Source: Bin95 sp965220855 (lineage in GTDB: Bacteria; Pseudomonadota; Alphaproteobacteria; Bin95). Taken from it: a stretch of DNA of 64,000 bases. Below, piece by piece: positions 34,517-42,312 of this stretch. The notes beneath the pieces are model-generated. The model saw nothing but the letters and a program-made list of their open reading frames with translations, was not told the origin of the DNA and did not search any database. A program made the position numbers and the translations under genes. The stretch's first letter is position 1. Each line of letters begins with the position of its first letter. The stretch lies in NCBI GenBank assembly GCA_965220855.1, contig CBDCQY010000001.1, positions 1,240,001 to 1,304,000 on the forward strand, in the 5' to 3' direction.

Positions 34517-34924
34517 ATGACCGACCCGAAGCCCGCGCCCGCCATCGACGCCGAGTCCGAGCCGTTCTGGGCCGGCGCCCGGCAGGGCCGCCTGATGATC
34601 CAGCGCTGCGGCGCGACCGGGCGCTGCTTTCTCTATTCCCGCCGGCTCGCGCCGGGGGTGGACGAGGCCCGCGTTTCCTGGATCGAGGCGAAGGGGACCG
34701 GCGAGGTCTATTCCTTCACGATCTGCCACGCGCCGGCGGGGCCGGCCTTCCGGGACGAGGTCCCCTATGTCGTGGCTTGCGTGACGCTCGACGAGGGCGC
34801 GCGCATCGTCGCCCGGCTGGCGACCGACGATCCCGAAAGCGTGCATATCGGCCAGCGGGTGAAGGTGTGCTTCGACGCGGTCTCGGAAGACCTGACGATC
34901 CCTCGGTTTCGCCCGGCGGACTGA
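34517..34924 (+). CDS. DUF35 OB-fold protein (partner of upstream thiolase-like protein)
   Basis: A 135-residue DUF35-type protein. It contains F-W-A-G-A-R-Q-G-R-L near residue 17, a reduced ribbon region with Cys31 and Cys37 in R-C-G-A-T-G-R-C-F, and an OB-fold with G-T-G-E-V-Y-S-F-T near residue 69. The normal CxxC pairs are absent, so zinc binding is doubtful, as in the other copy at 17414. It is co-oriented with and directly follows the thiolase-like gene, and the two probably form a complex. Confidence 0.82.
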   Translation: MTDPKPAPAIDAESEPFWAGARQGRLMIQRCGATGRCFLYSRRLAPGVDEARVSWIEAKGTGEVYSFTICHAPAGPAFRDEVPYVVACVTLDEGARIVARLATDDPESVHIGQRVKVCFDAVSEDLTIPRFRPAD

Positions 34925-34928
34925 ACCC

Positions 34929-35864
34929 TTGCGGAAGCGTCTCTGGCACTATCTGGGCGTCCTCGCCGCCTTTGCGGTGTTTGCGGGCGCCGTCTGGGCG
35001 CTGACCTGGCAGTTGCGCGATCTCCGCTGGGCCGATCTCGGCCGGCAGCTGAGCGCGATCCCGACCTGGCACATCCTGGCCGCGATGCTGGCGACGCTCG
35101 CCGCCTATCTGGTGCTGGCCGCCTATGACGTGACGGCCTTCCGCTATATCGGCCGGCGCATGGCGTTCCGCCGCGTGGCGCTGGTGTCGTCGATCTCCTA
35201 CGCCTTCAGCCACAATCTGGGCTTCGGCGCGCTGACCGGCGGCGCGATCCGCTATCGCTTCTATTCCGACTGGGGCGTCTCTCCGGGAGACATCGCCCGC
35301 GTCGTCGTCTATGCGGGCCTGGTCTATTATCTCTGCGCCTTCTCGGTCGGCGGCCTCCTGATGCTGCCCAACGCCGAGGCGCTGGCCGATGTGCTGGACC
35401 TCGACGCCTGGACGATCGAGGTCGTGGCGGCGGTCTGGGTGCTTTCCGGCGCGCTTTATGTGCTCTGGTGCCTGGCCGGCGGCCCGGTCATGCGCGTCGG
35501 CGGCAGGCTGGTGGCGCCGCCCCGGATCCGCCACGGCCTGGTTCAGTTCGGCGTCGGCGCGCTGGAGTGGTCGTTCACCAGCGCGGTGCTCTATCTGGTG
35601 CTGCCGGCGGAGGTCGGTATCGGCTACTGGCATTTCGTCGCCATCTATGTGCTGGCCTACATGGCGGGCTATATCAGCCATGTGCCGGGCGGGCTCGGCG
35701 TGTTCGAGACGGTGCTGCTGGTGCTCATGCCGGCCTCGGCGCCGACCGATGCGGTGGCGGCCGGCGTCGTCACCTATCGCGCCATCTACTTTCTGCTGCC
35801 GCTCTGCATGGCGCTCGGCATGTTCGGCCTTTACGAGGCCGTCCGACGCCGGCGCGAGGAATAG
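34929..35864 (+). CDS. UPF0104/lysylphosphatidylglycerol synthase transmembrane-type protein
   Basis: A 311-residue polytopic membrane protein with about eight hydrophobic segments, matching the flippase-like domain shared by MprF and stand-alone YbhN-type proteins. It has S-Y-A-F-S-H-N-L-G-F-G-A-L-T-G-G-A-I-R-Y-R near residue 93 and P-G-G-L-G-V-F-E near 253, both conserved in the family. It lacks the C-terminal aminoacyltransferase domain. The role may be lipid or polyprenyl-lipid transport; its position among acyl-CoA genes does not clarify this. The start is TTG, four bases after the DUF35 stop. Confidence 0.82.
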   Translation: MRKRLWHYLGVLAAFAVFAGAVWALTWQLRDLRWADLGRQLSAIPTWHILAAMLATLAAYLVLAAYDVTAFRYIGRRMAFRRVALVSSISYAFSHNLGFGALTGGAIRYRFYSDWGVSPGDIARVVVYAGLVYYLCAFSVGGLLMLPNAEALADVLDLDAWTIEVVAAVWVLSGALYVLWCLAGGPVMRVGGRLVAPPRIRHGLVQFGVGALEWSFTSAVLYLVLPAEVGIGYWHFVAIYVLAYMAGYISHVPGGLGVFETVLLVLMPASAPTDAVAAGVVTYRAIYFLLPLCMALGMFGLYEAVRRRREE

Positions 35865-35937
35865 CCCGGTTTGTTGCATTCGCGGCCGCGCCGCCATAGG
35901 CTTTGCGGCGACGCGACGCCAACCGGAGCCTTGCCCG

Positions 35938-37119
35938 ATGGACCTGAATTTCGCTCCCGAAGACGAAGCCTTCCGCGCCGAATGCCGCGCCTTCCTGGCC
36001 GGGAAGCTGCCGCGCGATGTGGCGAACAAGGTGGGCCTCGGCGTGCAGCCGACGCTGGACGAGGTGATGGCCTGGCACCGGACGCTCCACAAGCAGGGCT
36101 GGCTCGCGCCCAACTGGCCGGAGGAGTGGGGCGGCCCCGGCTGGTCGGTGACGCAGAAATATATCTGGGACGAGGAGCAGGCGCTCGCCAACGCGCCGCG
36201 CCCGATCCCCTTCGGCATCTCCATGTGCGGCCCGGTGCTGATGGCCTTCGGCAGCGATGAGCAGAAGCAGCGCCACCTGCCGCGCATCCTCTCCGGCGAG
36301 CATATTTTCTGCCAGGGCTATTCGGAGCCGGGGGCCGGCTCCGACCTCGCCGCGCTCAAGACCCGCTGCGAGGTGCATGACGACCGGTTCGTCATCAACG
36401 GGCAGAAGATCTGGACCACCTCGGCCCATCACGCCAACTGGATCTTCTGCCTGGTGCGCACCTCCAGCGAGGGCAAGCGCCAGGAGGGCATCTCCTTCGT
36501 GCTGATCGACATGGCCACGCCCGGCGTCGAGGTGAAGCCGCTGATCACCATCGAGGGCCTGCACGAGGTCAATGAGGTGTTCTTCACCGATGTCGTCGTG
36601 CCGCGCGAGAATCTGGTCGGCGAGATCGACCAGGGCTGGACCATCGCCAAATATCTGCTGGGCCATGAGCGCATGGGCGGCGGGGCGCTGGGCGCGCAGA
36701 AGAACGGCCTCAGGACGCTGAAGGAGATCGCCGCCGACCGGAAGCTCACCGACGATGCCGCCTTCATGCGCAACATCGCCGAGGTCGAGATCGAGCTGCA
36801 GACGCTGGAAATGCAGATGCTGCGCATGCTGGCCGCCGTCTCGGCGGACGCCGAGATCGGCTTCGAGGCCTCGATGATCAAGATCCGCCGCACCGAAATC
36901 CAGCAGCGCCTCTCGGAGCTCAAGATGCAGGCGGTCGGCTACGACGCCGCCCCGTTCCGGCTGGAGGCGATGGAGCATGGCTGGAACGAGGAGCCGGTCG
37001 GCCCCGACTACGCCAATGCGCTCGCCGCCAAATATTTCAACGACCGCAAGCACACCATCTTCGCCGGCTCCAACGAGATCCAGCGCAATATCATCGCGAA
37101 GCGGATGCTGGGGCTTTGA
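35938..37119 (+). CDS. Acyl-CoA dehydrogenase
   Basis: A 393-residue FAD-dependent acyl-CoA dehydrogenase of the class with L-N-F-A-P-E-D-E-A-F-R at the N-terminus. FAD- and substrate-binding segments are Q-G-Y-S-E-P-G-A-G-S-D-L-A and V-I-N-G-Q-K-I-W-T-T-S-A near residues 125-165. The C-terminus has I-F-A-G-S-N-E-I-Q-R-N-I-I-A-K-R. The chain-length preference is unclear; the W-P-E-E-W-G-G-P-G-W type is common in alphaproteobacterial beta-oxidation and steroid catabolism. Its stop overlaps the TTG start of the next gene. Confidence 0.92.
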   Translation: MDLNFAPEDEAFRAECRAFLAGKLPRDVANKVGLGVQPTLDEVMAWHRTLHKQGWLAPNWPEEWGGPGWSVTQKYIWDEEQALANAPRPIPFGISMCGPVLMAFGSDEQKQRHLPRILSGEHIFCQGYSEPGAGSDLAALKTRCEVHDDRFVINGQKIWTTSAHHANWIFCLVRTSSEGKRQEGISFVLIDMATPGVEVKPLITIEGLHEVNEVFFTDVVVPRENLVGEIDQGWTIAKYLLGHERMGGGALGAQKNGLRTLKEIAADRKLTDDAAFMRNIAEVEIELQTLEMQMLRMLAAVSADAEIGFEASMIKIRRTEIQQRLSELKMQAVGYDAAPFRLEAMEHGWNEEPVGPDYANALAAKYFNDRKHTIFAGSNEIQRNIIAKRMLGL

Positions 37120-38114
37120 GCCGGACCAATCTCGACCTGGAGCGGCTGGCTGACCGCCATCGCCGGATGCACCGCATCCGCGCCTTCGAGGAGGCCGCCG
37201 TGGCGGCGCTGGAGGAGGGGCTGGTGCTGGGCGCCATCCACCCCTCCATCGGCCAGGAGGCGGTGGCGGTGGGCGTGGTCGGCGCGCTGGCGCGCGACGA
37301 CCTGCTGCTCTCCACCCATCGCGGACACGGACACACGCTGGAGAAGGGCGCAAGCCCGGCCGCCATGATGCGCGAGCTCTTCGGGCGCCAGGGCGGCAAT
37401 TGCGGCGGCAAGGGCGGCTCGATGCATATCGCCGACTTCTCGGTCGGCATGCTGGGGGCCAACGGCGTGGTCGGAGCCAATATCTCCATCGCCGCCGGGG
37501 CGGCCCACGCCATCCGGCTGCGCGGCGAGCGGCGCATCGCCTGCTGCATCTTCGGCGACGGCGCCATCAATCGCGGCCCGTTCCTCGAAGGGCTGAACTG
37601 GGCGCGGGTCTTCGATCTGCCGGTGCTGTTCGTCTGCGAGGACAACGGTTACGCCGCGACGACGCGCACCGAGACCATGACCGCCGGACCGGGCGCGGGC
37701 GCGCGCGCCGAGGCGCTCGGCATTCCGGCGCTCGCCGTCGATGGCAACGATGTGGACCGGGTGGCGGAGGCCGCGGCCGAGCTTCGCGAGCGCATTCTCG
37801 CCGGCGGCGGACCGCAATTTCTCTGGGCGCGGACCTGGCGTCTTACCGGACACACGGCCGTGGACAAGGACGCCTATCGCGACGCCTCGGAAACCGCCGA
37901 ACGCTGGAAGGACGATCCCATCGCCCGCGCGGCGGAAACGCTGCGCGCGCATGGCCGGGCCGAGGAGGCGCTGGCCGCCGCTCGCGCGGACGCGGTGGCG
38001 GAGATGCGCGCCGCTTCCGAGGAAGCGCGCGCCGCGCCCTGGCCGGACGCCGCCGCCCTCTGGGCCGATGTGCAGGGCGTGGGCGACCCGCGCGAGCCGG
38101 CCTTCCGATGGTGA
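37116..38114 (+). CDS. TPP-dependent dehydrogenase E1 component, alpha subunit
   Basis: A 332-residue alpha subunit of a pyruvate, acetoin or branched-chain oxoacid dehydrogenase type E1. The TPP motif F-G-D-G-A-I-N-R-G runs to E-D-N-G-Y near residues 149-180, and the N-terminus has H-P-S-I-G-Q-E-A-V-A-V-G and T-H-R-G-H-G-H. The beta subunit gene follows with a seven-base overlap. No E2 or E3 gene is nearby, so they may be shared or encoded elsewhere. The closest pattern match is acetoin dehydrogenase-type E1. The start is TTG overlapping the acyl-CoA dehydrogenase stop. Confidence 0.88.
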   Translation: MSRTNLDLERLADRHRRMHRIRAFEEAAVAALEEGLVLGAIHPSIGQEAVAVGVVGALARDDLLLSTHRGHGHTLEKGASPAAMMRELFGRQGGNCGGKGGSMHIADFSVGMLGANGVVGANISIAAGAAHAIRLRGERRIACCIFGDGAINRGPFLEGLNWARVFDLPVLFVCEDNGYAATTRTETMTAGPGAGARAEALGIPALAVDGNDVDRVAEAAAELRERILAGGGPQFLWARTWRLTGHTAVDKDAYRDASETAERWKDDPIARAAETLRAHGRAEEALAAARADAVAEMRAASEEARAAPWPDAAALWADVQGVGDPREPAFRW

Positions 38115-39076
38115 AGGCCAGCTATCTGGCGGCCGGCAGGCGGGCGCTTGCCGAGGAGATGCGCCGCGACCCGACGGTCTGGGCCGTCGGCGAGGACCTC
38201 GGGCGCGGCGGCGTCTTCGGCCAGTATGCGGGGCTGGTGGAGGAGTTCGGCCGCGAGCGCATTTCCGACGCTCCGATCTCCGAGGCCGGCATTCTGGGCG
38301 CGGCCGTCGGCGCGGCGCTCGCCGGCACGCGCCCGGTGGTGGAGATGCGCTTCGCCGATTTCGCGCTCTGCGCCGTGGACGAGCTGGTCAATCAGGCCGC
38401 CAAGGCGCGCTACATGTTCGGCGGCCAGGGCCGCGTGCCGCTGGTGGTGCGCGAGCCGATGGGCATGTGGCGCTCCTCCGCCGCCCAGCATTCGCAGTCG
38501 CTGGAAGCCTGGTATGTGCATGTGCCGGGGCTGACCGTGGTGGCTCCGGCGACGCCCGGCGACAATCTGCGCCTGCTCAAGGCGGCGATCCGCAGCGACG
38601 ACCCCGTGGTCTATCTGGAGCACAAGGACCTGTGGGGCCTGGAGGCCGAGCTTGGCGAAGACGAGCCGCCGGGCGAGCTCGGCCGGGCGCGCATCGTCTG
38701 CGAGGGCGCCGACGCGACCGTCGTCTCCTGGTCCGCCATGGTTCATGTCGCGGAGGCCGCCGCGCGCGCGCTCGCGGAGGAGGGGGTGTCGGTCGAGGTG
38801 ATCGACCTTCGCACGCTCTGGCCCTGGGACCGCGAGGCGGTGCTGGCGTCGGTCCGCCGGACCGGGCGTCTGGTGGTGGCGCATGAGGCGGTGGCGGTCG
38901 GCGGGTTCGGGGCCGAGGTCGCGGCCGTGGTGGCGGAGGCGTTGTTCGGGCGGCTGAAGGCCCCGGTGAAGCGCCTCGGCGCGCCGCGCGCGCCGATCCC
39001 CTACGCCAAGCCGCTGGAGGACATGCTGCGCGTCACGGCCGAGGATATTGCGGCGGCGGTCCGCGCCCAGCTGTAG
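38108..39076 (+). CDS. TPP-dependent dehydrogenase E1 component, beta subunit
   Basis: A 322-residue beta subunit. Motifs include V-G-E-D-L-G-R-G-G-V-F near residue 25, R-I-S-D-A-P-I-S-E-A-G near 52, V-E-M-R-F-A-D-F near 81 and the C-terminal transketolase-like region V-S-V-E-V-I-D-L-R-T-L-W-P-W-D near 224. It forms the heterotetramer with the alpha subunit encoded just upstream. The start at 38108 overlaps the alpha gene by seven bases; GTG at 38111 is also possible. Confidence 0.88.
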   Translation: MVKASYLAAGRRALAEEMRRDPTVWAVGEDLGRGGVFGQYAGLVEEFGRERISDAPISEAGILGAAVGAALAGTRPVVEMRFADFALCAVDELVNQAAKARYMFGGQGRVPLVVREPMGMWRSSAAQHSQSLEAWYVHVPGLTVVAPATPGDNLRLLKAAIRSDDPVVYLEHKDLWGLEAELGEDEPPGELGRARIVCEGADATVVSWSAMVHVAEAAARALAEEGVSVEVIDLRTLWPWDREAVLASVRRTGRLVVAHEAVAVGGFGAEVAAVVAEALFGRLKAPVKRLGAPRAPIPYAKPLEDMLRVTAEDIAAAVRAQL

Positions 39077-39108
39077 AGGACCGTTTCCCGGAAGAGGGCA
39101 GGAAGGCG

Positions 39109-39615
39109 ATGAGCGATTGGCAGGAGGACCTCTACCGGGTCCTGAAGGAGTTCGGGGTGAGCCAGGTGAGCTATGTGCCGGACGCCGGCCACCGCTTGCT
39201 GATCGACAAGTCGCTGGCGGACCCGGAGATGCACTCGGTGCCGCTGACGACCGAGGAGGAGGGCGTCGCCATGCTGGCCGGCGCGCATCTCGGCGGCGCG
39301 CGCGGCGTGGCCGCCATGCAGTCTTCGGGCGTCGGCAATTGCGTCAACATGTTCTCGCTGGTGAAGAACGGCCTGTTTCCGATGCTGGTGCTGGTGTCGA
39401 TGCGCGGCGATTTCGGCGAGGGCAATCCCTGGCAGATGCCGATGGGCCAGGCGGTCGAGCCGGTGATGCAGGCCATGGGCTTCGTCACGGTGCGGATCGA
39501 CCGCGCCGAGGAGGTCGAGGGCGCGATGCGCGCGGCCTGCACCATGGCGTTCCAGTCCGGGCAGGCGGTCGGCGTGCTGCTGACGCAGAAGCTGATCGGC
39601 GCCAAGGCGTTTTGA
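39109..39615 (+). CDS. TPP-binding enzyme, N-terminal (pyrimidine-binding) half subunit
   Basis: A 168-residue protein that corresponds to only the first domain of a thiamine-diphosphate decarboxylase, like the alpha subunits of sulfopyruvate or phosphonopyruvate decarboxylase. The conserved Glu that activates the cofactor lies in L-T-T-E-E-E-G-V-A-M-L-A near residues 45-56. The other half is the next gene, 16 bases downstream. It directly follows the E1 alpha/beta pair. The real substrate is unknown. AGAGGGCAGGAAGG lies before the ATG. Confidence 0.85.
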   Translation: MSDWQEDLYRVLKEFGVSQVSYVPDAGHRLLIDKSLADPEMHSVPLTTEEEGVAMLAGAHLGGARGVAAMQSSGVGNCVNMFSLVKNGLFPMLVLVSMRGDFGEGNPWQMPMGQAVEPVMQAMGFVTVRIDRAEEVEGAMRAACTMAFQSGQAVGVLLTQKLIGAKAF

Positions 39616-39631
39616 GGCAGGGGAGGCAGCC

Positions 39632-40255
39632 ATGACCATGCCAGTCGGGGCCGGAAGCGCGGCCGCCATGAGCCCTCCGGGCACGCTCGACCGGCGCGAG
39701 GCGGTGCCGGCGCTGGTTGGCGCCGCGAAGGACTGGCTGATCGTCGCCGGCCTCGCCGGCACGGCCAGGGACACGGCGGCGCTCTGCGAGCCGGAGGCCA
39801 ACTATTTCGCTTGCGCCGGCGTCATGGGCGGCGCGGTGCCCATGGGGCTGGGGCTGGCGCTCGCCCGGCCGGACCGGCGGGTGCTGGTGCTCACGGGCGA
39901 CGGCGAGCTGCTGATGAATGTGGGCTCGCTCGCCACGGTGGCGATCCTGAACCCCGCCAATCTTGCGATCGTCTGCGTCGATAACGGCCATTACGGCGAG
40001 ACCGGCTATCAGAAGAGCCACACCTCGCTCGGCGTGGACCTGGCGGGCATGGCCTCGGGCGCGGGCATCTCCGCCGTGCGCAGCGTCGCGGCGGAAGGGG
40101 AGATCGAGGAGGCCGGACGCATGATCCGCGAGGCGAACGGCAGCGCCTTCGTGCTGCTGAAGGTCACCCCGGACGCCCCGCCGCCCCAGGTCCGCCGCTC
40201 CCTCGACGCAGCGCTCGCCAAGGACCGCTTCCGCGCCGCGACGCTTCCCGGTTAG
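39632..40255 (+). CDS. TPP-binding enzyme, C-terminal (diphosphate-binding) half subunit
   Basis: A 207-residue protein equal to the third domain of a TPP decarboxylase. The TPP/Mg motif starts at T-G-D-G-E-L-L-M-N-V-G-S-L-A and ends at V-D-N-G-H-Y-G-E-T-G-Y near residues 89-128. With the preceding gene it would make a complete heteromeric enzyme like ComDE. The ATG is preceded by GGGGAGG. Its TAG stop overlaps the stop of the convergent penicillin-binding protein gene. Confidence 0.85.
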   Translation: MTMPVGAGSAAAMSPPGTLDRREAVPALVGAAKDWLIVAGLAGTARDTAALCEPEANYFACAGVMGGAVPMGLGLALARPDRRVLVLTGDGELLMNVGSLATVAILNPANLAIVCVDNGHYGETGYQKSHTSLGVDLAGMASGAGISAVRSVAAEGEIEEAGRMIREANGSAFVLLKVTPDAPPPQVRRSLDAALAKDRFRAATLPG

Positions 40256-42264
40256 GGACTGTCTTCCGCCCGGATCGTCGGGCGGAAGGCGGAGCTGGCG
40301 TCGGCGAGGCCGGGAATGGGGCGCGGTTCCACGCCCTCATGCGCCGCCGCCATGAAATCGTGCCAGATGCGCGCCGGCAGGCCGCCGCCGGTCACGCCGT
40401 TCATGGGCAGGCCGTCATCGTTGCCGACCCACACGCCGGCGACCAGATTGCCGGTAAAGCCGATGAAGAAGGCGTCGCGGAACTCCTGGCTGGTGCCGGT
40501 CTTGCCGGCCGCCGGCCGGCCTGGCAGCCACGCCGCCTTGCCGGTGCCGTCCAGGATCGTCTCGACCAGCATGTCGTTCATCGACGCGACCACGCCCGGC
40601 ACGACGGCCTCTCCCGCGCCGGAGCCCGAACGCTCGAACACGCCCTCGATACGGCGCACGCCATAGGGGATCACGCCCGCGCCGCCATTGGCGAAGACGG
40701 CGTAGGCCCCGGTGAGGTCGATCAGCCGCACGGCGCTGGAGCCGAGCGCCACCGTCAGGTCCGGCGCCAGTTCCGACGCGATGCCGAGCCGGCGCGCCGC
40801 CTCCGTCACCCGCTCTAGGCCCACCCGGTCCGCCAGGCGCACGGCGGCGGCGTTCAGCGAGTGCGAGAAGGCCTCGCGCATGGTGACGCCGCCCCGGAAG
40901 CGGCCGTCGAAATTACCCGGCGACCAGCCGGCGACAGTCACCCGCGTGTCGTTCACCCGGTCGCCCGGTCGCAGGCCGCGCTCCAGCGCCGCCAGATAGA
41001 CGAACAGCTTGAAGGCCGAACCCGGCTGGCGGAGCGCCTGCGTGGCGCGATTGAACTGGCTCTCGCCATAATCCCGCCCGCCGACGAGCGCGCGCACCGC
41101 GCCGTCGGGCGACATCGCCACCAGCGCGGCCTGGGCGGGATTGTCCCTGCCGGCCAGCGCCGTCGCCACCGCCCGGGCGGCGAGATGCTGCAGGCCCGCA
41201 TCGAAGGTCGTGGCGATCTTCAGGTCGCGATCGATCCGGCCCATCCGGCGCTTCACCTCCTCGGCCAGCACCCAGTCGGCGAAATAGCCGCGACCGTCGT
41301 CATGGCTGACGATAGGGAGCTCGGAGGCGGCGGCGGCCTGGGCCTCGGCCGGGGCGATGAAGCCGGCCTCGACCATCTCCCGCAGCACCAGCCGGCCCCG
41401 TTCGGCCGCGCCCGTCGGGTTGGACACGGGCGAGAGCCGGCTCGGCGCCTTGAGCAGTCCGGCCAGCACCGCCGCTTCCCAGAGATCGAGATCGGCCGCC
41501 GGCTTGTCGAAGAAGCGATGCGCGGCGGCGTCCACGCCATAGGCGCCGGCGCCGAAATAGACCCGGTTCAGATAGAGCGACAGGATATGGTTCTTGTCAT
41601 ATTGCCACTCCAGCCAGAAGGCGAGCAGGGCTTCGCGAATCTTGCGTTCGACCGACCGTTCGGGCGAGAGAAACAGGTTCTTCGCCAGCTGCTGGGTGAT
41701 GGTGCTGCCGCCCTGGCGCAGCTCGCCCTCGGTGAGATTGACCCAGAGCGCCCGCGCGAGGCCGGCGAGGTCGATGCCGCCATGCTCGTAAAAGCGCCGG
41801 TCCTCGATGGCGAGCACGGCGAGCGGCACATGGCGCGGCAGGGTGGCGGCGTTGACCGGCTGGCGATAGAGGTCGCCCGTCGCGATCACCGGATTGCCGG
41901 CCACATCGCTGAGAAAGAGGCCGGGGCGGCGGCCGTTTTCCGCCGCGCGGTCGATATCGGGCAGGGTGTAGGCGAAATAGGCGAGCGCGACGATCAGCGC
42001 CACCACGCTCCAGACGCCGGCTACGACGATTCCGGACAGCAGGCGGCGCAGCAGCGAACGGCGCGGCGCGGTCTGGCGTCTCCCGCCGCCATGCCTGCGC
42101 CTGGTCGAGTAGCGTTTCCGCGCCACGGTTTCCGCACCCCCTGCAGGGACCGGCTGCTTGAGCGACGGCGGCGATCGGGTCGTCGGCGAGGACTCCTTCC
42201 GCAGTCGCGGCCGCACCCGGCGCCGTCGTCCACTTGCGCCCGACTTGCCACCTTCTCGCACCAT
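40252..42264 (-). CDS. Class A penicillin-binding protein (transglycosylase/transpeptidase)
   Basis: A 670-residue bifunctional peptidoglycan synthase of the PBP1A family. A very basic N-terminal tail (many R-R and R-R-R runs) is followed by a membrane anchor near residues 75-97. The glycosyltransferase-51 domain has E-D-R-R-F-Y-E-H-G-G-I-D, with the catalytic Glu, and G-G-S-T-I-T-Q-Q-L-A-K-N. The transpeptidase domain has S-A-F-K (SxxK), S-H-S-L-N (SxN) and K-T-G-T-S. It is shorter than E. coli PBP1A, without an OB-like insertion. GTG at 42126 is an alternative start that would shorten the cationic tail. Confidence 0.93.
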   Translation of the reverse strand: MVREGGKSGASGRRRRVRPRLRKESSPTTRSPPSLKQPVPAGGAETVARKRYSTRRRHGGGRRQTAPRRSLLRRLLSGIVVAGVWSVVALIVALAYFAYTLPDIDRAAENGRRPGLFLSDVAGNPVIATGDLYRQPVNAATLPRHVPLAVLAIEDRRFYEHGGIDLAGLARALWVNLTEGELRQGGSTITQQLAKNLFLSPERSVERKIREALLAFWLEWQYDKNHILSLYLNRVYFGAGAYGVDAAAHRFFDKPAADLDLWEAAVLAGLLKAPSRLSPVSNPTGAAERGRLVLREMVEAGFIAPAEAQAAAASELPIVSHDDGRGYFADWVLAEEVKRRMGRIDRDLKIATTFDAGLQHLAARAVATALAGRDNPAQAALVAMSPDGAVRALVGGRDYGESQFNRATQALRQPGSAFKLFVYLAALERGLRPGDRVNDTRVTVAGWSPGNFDGRFRGGVTMREAFSHSLNAAAVRLADRVGLERVTEAARRLGIASELAPDLTVALGSSAVRLIDLTGAYAVFANGGAGVIPYGVRRIEGVFERSGSGAGEAVVPGVVASMNDMLVETILDGTGKAAWLPGRPAAGKTGTSQEFRDAFFIGFTGNLVAGVWVGNDDGLPMNGVTGGGLPARIWHDFMAAAHEGVEPRPIPGLADASSAFRPTIRAEDSP

Positions 42265-42312
42265 CTACGCCATATAGGCAAATTACAGGCTACTTTTCTA
42301 GGCCCTGCTTGC

